From Gonocerus acuteangulatus (Eukaryota > Arthropoda > Insecta > Hemiptera > Coreidae), in the NCBI GenBank assembly GCA_946811695.1, contig OX328132.1:124515489-124579488 (forward strand): DNA of 64,000 bases. Reading direction: 5' to 3'. The translations under genes were made by a program, and so were the position numbers. Below are positions 58,757 to 64,000 of this stretch, in pieces (positions within the stretch are counted from its first letter, which is position 1; each line of letters opens with the position of its first letter). A model generated the notes under the pieces. It was not told the origin of the DNA. It searched no databases and saw only the letters and a program-made list of their open reading frames with translations.

Positions 58757-59593
58757 AGGCCTAGGGTACGATAGGAGCGTAGAGCGATAAGCGAAAAGCT
58801 CCATAGCAACGTCGCTCTCATTAATGTTAAGCTGGAGTGCAGTAGGAATGAGGGAGGACTGGCTACAATAGGCACGAGCGACCGGGCGACGTCGCTTGTA
58901 GGTTCCAGGCTGTCGCTCATTGCTAAGCCCAGTGATTAATATTTTTCTCGTCGCACCCACACCAGAAATTATATTTCTCTCGCTACAAAAAAAGTTTTTT
59001 TTTTTAATGAAAGCTAATAAAATTTAGAACAACTTTGCCTAGTCAGAATTTTGGTTTTAGTTTCTCTTGTTTAATAAATTACTTGCAAAGAAGTTAAAAT
59101 TCTACAATACACGAAATTCTACAATTGAACATAAAATTTCCCATTAACTCAATATCAATACTGATATCGTTGAAATTAAATATTTACATAGTGATTAGGA
59201 GTATTTTGCCTAATTTACAGCGTGGTCAGATCCCGACACAATGGAAATTAAAACAAATGAAGATCTATTCCGATTTTTTAGATCCAACAATATTCATTTT
59301 AAGGATTTTGACACGGCTTTGGAAAAATGGGGGGCCCAAATAATACTTATTTGGGTAAAATTTACTTACAATTGCTAATCATGTAATTGAATAGAGTATT
59401 GTATTTGCTTTAAAATGACACCAGAAGCAATACTCTAGGACCAGCAGAACCGAATATATTAATGAATGTCTGGTCTACCCTGTCACTCGCCTCACTGTGA
59501 GCCGCTCTGTATCGTAGCCGGAGTCGCTCTGTTGCTCAACGCTCTGTCGCTATGTCGTTCAATCGCTCATCGCTCTTATCGTACACGAGGCCT
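58757..59593. mobile_element. TIR transposon immediately after the CCP6 stop codon
   Basis: Inverted ends AGGCCTAGGGTACGATAGGA and ATCGTACACGAGGCCT enclose 837 bp, with further repeats of GCTCATCGCTC-type words at the right end and GAGCGATAAGCG at the left. A related copy is at 19977-20682. No transposase frame. Confidence 0.7.
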
Positions 59594-59744
59594 AAGTATG
59601 TTCTTATATTGCTCAGCATCCTCCGAATCGCAAGACTGAATAAGAAAAGTGGCTTCCTATACCATCATAGACTTCTAAAGTATACTTAGTAACAGCCTGG
59701 AAACTGTATTAAAATAATTGTGTTCTCTTGACAAGTGACAAGTA

Positions 59745-60270
59745 CAGTAGACTCTCGCTAATCCGGCATCATCGGGACTGGGGTGCAATCAGATTAGAGA
59801 AAACGCACGATTAGAGAATTCTATTAGAAGCCTCACTTATGTATTTGAAAAACCTTATTATTTGAGGATATAATAGTATGCACTATTTCACTGTCATCCC
59901 TTTATCAAGCTGATCAAGTTCTCATAACTTCTGCTCGATCAACAGAGTTACCGTCTTTCTTTTCGAGGCCATCACGCAGAGCAAATTAAAAAAAGTTACT
60001 TTTAAATCTTGCACTCCACTCGCGATGAATATACGAACTAGACTGGCTAAAATCAGGCGTTCCAGCCTCAGGTGCCTTAGTAGGAAAATTAATTTTCTTA
60101 GTAGGAGTAGAAAATTAAGAATTCTATTCGATGAAATACCACGACATAAATGTTTGGCTAACTAGGAAGTGATGGTTTTCTAGGAACCCTCGAGCCGGTC
60201 TAGCTCCGGCGAGTTCTGAGATCCGTCACTCATTCCTCTCGGAGACCGCCGGATATGGGAGAGTCTACTG
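59745..60270. mobile_element. Pogo/Tigger-like non-autonomous element
   Basis: CAGTAGACTCTCGCTAATCC at the left and GGATATGGGAGAGTCTACTG at the right are inverted ends, each flanked by TA. Length 526 bp without transposase. Confidence 0.75.
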
Positions 60271-60452
60271 TAGTAGTAAACACCACAAGTGTAAGTGAAA
60301 AGGAATGGCTTCTATTTACCAAGCGACAAGTGAGAAACCACACCATCATTCTACTACGCAGTTGTCTCATGTGAACTCTTGCAAACAGCACAAGTGTTTA
60401 GTGACAACTTAGTCTGCCTAAGTTCAGAGCCTGCTGTGTTACTGGACGGACC

Positions 60453-61959
60453 GGGTCTGTTTGCGAATACCACATCCAGTTACTTTGAAGTATCTGTCGT
60501 GATTTTTAAACAGTGATTTAGCTACTACCGATTAGCTTGCAGGTTCTTTTCAGGTTATCCATTACTTCTTTACATGTTATCTAAGGTTAGAAGCCATATT
60601 ATATAAATATAGTAATCAAAGTTAATTTAATTATGTAAAGTATTTAAAATCACTGCAATCACTACTAAATTACTACTATATTTATATAATATGGTTTCTA
60701 ACTAACCGTTACATAACTTGTATTTGTAAGTAATACTTTACGCTTGTAATGCATAAATGAAAATAAGCAGAATATATTTCAGCAAGCAATATTAATAAAT
60801 AAAAGTCCGACTCGCAAGAACTGCATCATCTTAGCGCGGTTCTGTTCTTATCCCTAGTCTAATTTGGAAAGATTAAAACAGAAGCAGTTATTATTTTGGT
60901 TCCACCTGTCTTGACCGGTCTTGATTTACGATCATACCTGGAAGGGTCGGCTAACACTAGAAACGGTCCCGCTAGTTACAAGGTCTAGGAATCTTGGAAA
61001 TCTATATTTCTAACAATAAATTGTTTTTGTTATTTTGCTTAACATGTTTTATTGTCAAATACATTATCCAACTATAAGCAATTAAAAAATTACAAGGAAT
61101 AAAACAGGCAAAAAGAATGTATTGGGTGCCAAATACATTATTTAAAACTTAAATCAATGAAAAATTTAAAAAAAGTCCGTCTCGCAGGAACTGCATCATC
61201 TTAGCGCGGTTCTGTTCTTATCCCTAGTCTAATTTGGAAAGATTAAAATAGAAGCAGTTATTATTTTGGTTCCACCAGTCTTTTTTTTAATTAATTATTA
61301 TAATGGCTTGTCAACCCTTAAGGTCACTAACACCATTCCTGTGTGTAGTAAAGTCTTAAAAGGTCATGATTTACGATCTTACCTGGAAGGGTCGGCTAAC
61401 ACTAGAAACGGTCCCGCTAGTTACAAGGTCTAGGAATCTTGGAAATCTATATTTCTAACAATAAATTGTTTTTGTTATTTTGCTTAACATGTTTTATTGT
61501 CAAATACATTATCCAACTATAAGCAATTAAAAAATAACAAGGAATAAAACAGGCAAAAAGAACCGTTCGAATAAACGAAATCAATTACTTTAAAGTTTTA
61601 AGCACTTATTTCTCCGATTGACATCGCCTAATTAAAACTTATATAAAAATCAATGGTAATTGTGAAGTTTAGGGGCCTCCTCGCCGATCTTTTATTTCGC
61701 ATTAAGGGCATACGTGCTAGTCGTTTCCGCTCGCTACGCTCGCTCAAGAAGATATAAAATTCTAGTCAATCCTACTAGCAAAATAGAATTCTATTAAATT
61801 TGCGAGTTGGATTGACTTGAATGTTAAAGGTTGCTTTACTACCAGCAACAGCCAATAGAATTGCCCATAGAAAAGCTAATGAGTTATGCGCATGCGCTGA
61901 ATCACTGTTATAATCACTACAGATACAAGTAACTGGATGTGGTCTTCGCAAACAGACCC
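60453..61959. mobile_element. hAT-like element with nested Helentron-like insertion
   Basis: Ends GGGTCTGTTTGCGAA and TTCGCAAACAGACCC with GACGGACC exactly repeated on both sides (60445-60452 and 61960-61967). An 8-bp target duplication fits hAT. The same family occurs at 36239. A Helentron-like tract occupies 60803-61640. Confidence 0.82.
60803..61640 (+). mobile_element. Helentron-like 5' region, partially duplicated
   Basis: AGTCCGACTCGCAAGAACTG at 60805 and AGTCCGTCTCGCAGGAACTG at 61172 start two successive copies of the same 5' region; both proceed through TTATCCCTAGTCTAATTTGG to ATTGTCAAATACATTATCCA. Confidence 0.75.
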
Positions 61960-61969
61960 GACGGACCTT

Positions 61970-62485
61970 ACTGAAAGCTATTATTCCGAGAAGAAAATAA
62001 CCAAGTAGTGCGCACTCGCTAATTCCAGCCCATGTGGGAGATTGCCTAGCTCTCCTCCGGCCACGCCCCTTCTGGTTCTTTTGTTTGCGGACGGACTTGC
62101 GTAAACAAGGCCCTATGAATTCTATGACTCACCTTCGAATTTCATGCCTGCAGCATACATACAATGGGCAGCCTTGATAGAACCTGGAATCGCTTTACGG
62201 TAAACCGATGGCCCCCGCTGAGATTCTATTATAAAATAAATAACAAAATTACCGCCCAAAGATCCCGATACATCGAAACTCTAACTTCAAAGGGAATCCA
62301 ATCCTTTTGAGAAACCCATTTACTGTCGACTCTTCCCTTCTAAAGAAAATGTGGCCTCGCAATCTCTCCACATAATATGATGTGTAAAACCTAACACCCT
62401 TGTATATTTTTTATTAGAAGATTTTGAATATTTCGAAATGATAAGATTGCGCTAAAATGGTATTAATGTAACCGTGTTTAGTTTT

Positions 62486-62551
<66 letters not shown>

Positions 62552-63726
62552 CTTATAAAAACAACTCCATTAAAATAAAACAAACGATACATAGAAATAA
62601 AAGGGATGTCCTACCTTGTCTGATCAAAATTAAAGTCATTTTCTCTAATTTATGCATCACAAATAATTCAATATTTTTCAATTCTTTTATATGGGATGTT
62701 AAAGTAGCCAAAAGAAAATTATGTTTGATTAGTTATGGAAGCATCTAAGCCCATAAAAAAATTGGTAAAAAAAAAGTTAAAAGATAGTCTTACGCCTTAA
62801 GCTTTCTCTAGTTCTCCAAATTCGCATGTTTACTTAAGCCCAGATGAGACTTCGCAATCTTTTCATATCATGTAAATATAGGAAACTACAATCATGTATA
62901 TTTTTTGTAAAAATATTATGAACTATTAACAATTTTACGATTGCACATAAATTGTATTATTGCAACTATGTTAAGCGCTATTTTATAATTTTTATAATAT
63001 TTTTTGATCAAATCAGCAATGTGTATACTAATATAAATGATACAAACGCATACAAATGAATGATAAATTCAAACTAAAACAAAACCTGAGTGAGAATAAT
63101 AATTATTTCAAATTCCTGAGACCCTATTCTCCATATTTTTTGTTCATGAGATTTGAAAAAGTATATATTTAAAACAACAGGTTATTATACAACTATAATT
63201 GATTAAAAAACACTGAAATCAGGATTCCAGTAAACCTTATAAAACAACTGCTGGAGATGACATTTTTCAATAAGTCGATTTCGCCCCAAAATCGTGGGGG
63301 ATTATGTGCCTAACTGAAAATAGTCCAACTGAAAAGAGGCTTCCTGGAGTGGGGACTTCTAGGACTTCCACCTATATGATTCGAACTCCTAAGCGGCCCC
63401 TACACGGTCAGTAATAATGACATTACCTTATCAATATGACAGTAATAATGATAGTGTAAGGTGGAAAAGTTGGAATAACGAACAGTAATGATGTGAATCC
63501 GGATTTTCTCATCTCGGCTTCATCATTACTGAAAGTGGAGGGGATACTGTCATTAGTAATGATGGTGTAGGGAGCGCTACATCATTAATCCGTCATTACT
63601 CAGTCTATCTCGAGCTGTAACTAGGTGAAACAGATGTAAAGGTTAAACTAGATTGAGTAGAAAGGGCAAAAAATAAGATGAATTGAAATGTATGACACTA
63701 CCTTGGTAACATTATAGTTAAAAAAG

Positions 63727-63773
<47 letters not shown>

Positions 63774-64000
63774 TAACGAATCCACATTAAGTCTAATTAA
63801 AATATATCATAGAAAAAAAATATATATAAAGTCATCTATAAGGTACCAACAATTTTTCACATTCGTTACTTTGCATTTGTATCGACGATATAAAATAGGT
63901 TGAAAGTGCTTTATTTTTCATATCGACTTTAGAAAATAATGTTGACGTGATTCTTTTACCAATTCATTTGTCTTATAGAGTAGATTAGAAGAAAAATATA
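61970..64000. other. Downstream AT-rich DNA, no gene recognised
   Basis: Contains (TA)n at 62488-62550 and 63729-63772. Between 63393 and 63585 there are inverted CCTACAC...TCATTA words that could be a small MITE. No coding region supported. Confidence 0.5.

Overview
The window is AT-rich, intron- and repeat-dominated eukaryotic nuclear DNA. The non-LTR retrotransposons, the mariner remnants, the 5S rRNA-derived and tRNA-derived SINEs and the gene content point to an invertebrate, most likely an arthropod/insect. The order cannot be told from sequence alone. Nothing prokaryotic is present.

One host gene can be supported. It is a cytosolic carboxypeptidase 6 (AGBL4/CCP6-type, M14 family) on the + strand from about 18,968 to 58,752. 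Nine exons were found (18968-19062, 27128-27344, 30337-30469, 38090-38204, 38278-38389, 47399-47490, 47977-48087, 49657-49769, 58355-58752). All have GT/AG borders, and their phases chain into one open frame of 461 codons plus stop. The N-terminal ~90 residues were not found; they lie upstream or have diverged. Zinc-ligand motifs (HPGE, DLHAHS) and the DLNR motif are kept. The catalytic glutamate of the [S/T]LEV motif reads isoleucine (SLIV), and that codon sits exactly at the edge of a 53-bp tandem duplication that also copied the splice acceptor. Two introns begin, directly at their 5' splice site, with minisatellites; in intron 3 the repeat unit contains the donor sequence.

Layout. 1-840: 78-bp tandem repeat. 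1-14,450: mobile elements, mainly Helentron-like repeats, a non-LTR retrotransposon of 3.6 kb (4431-8055, minus) inserted in a 19-bp satellite, SINEs and a foldback element. 14,450-18,760: a 46/48-bp satellite of about 90 units just upstream of the first recognised exon. 19,063-58,354: the gene's introns, filled with minisatellites, SINEs, Helentron-like elements, foldback/inverted-repeat elements, mariner and LINE remnants. 58,753-64,000: TIR transposons (one begins 5 bp after the stop codon, one pogo/Tigger-like, one hAT-like with an 8-bp target duplication) and otherwise anonymous AT-rich DNA.

The recurrent ~1.3-kb repeat with a GC-rich 3' hairpin ending in CTAA, subterminal inverted copies of TTAGCGCGGTTCC and an internal (TA)n tract resembles non-autonomous Helentrons (HINE/DINE type). 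Two SINE families with different heads (tRNA and 5S rRNA) share the same 3' tail, implying one mobilising partner. Most long open frames in the window are by-products of tandem repeats whose unit length is a multiple of three.
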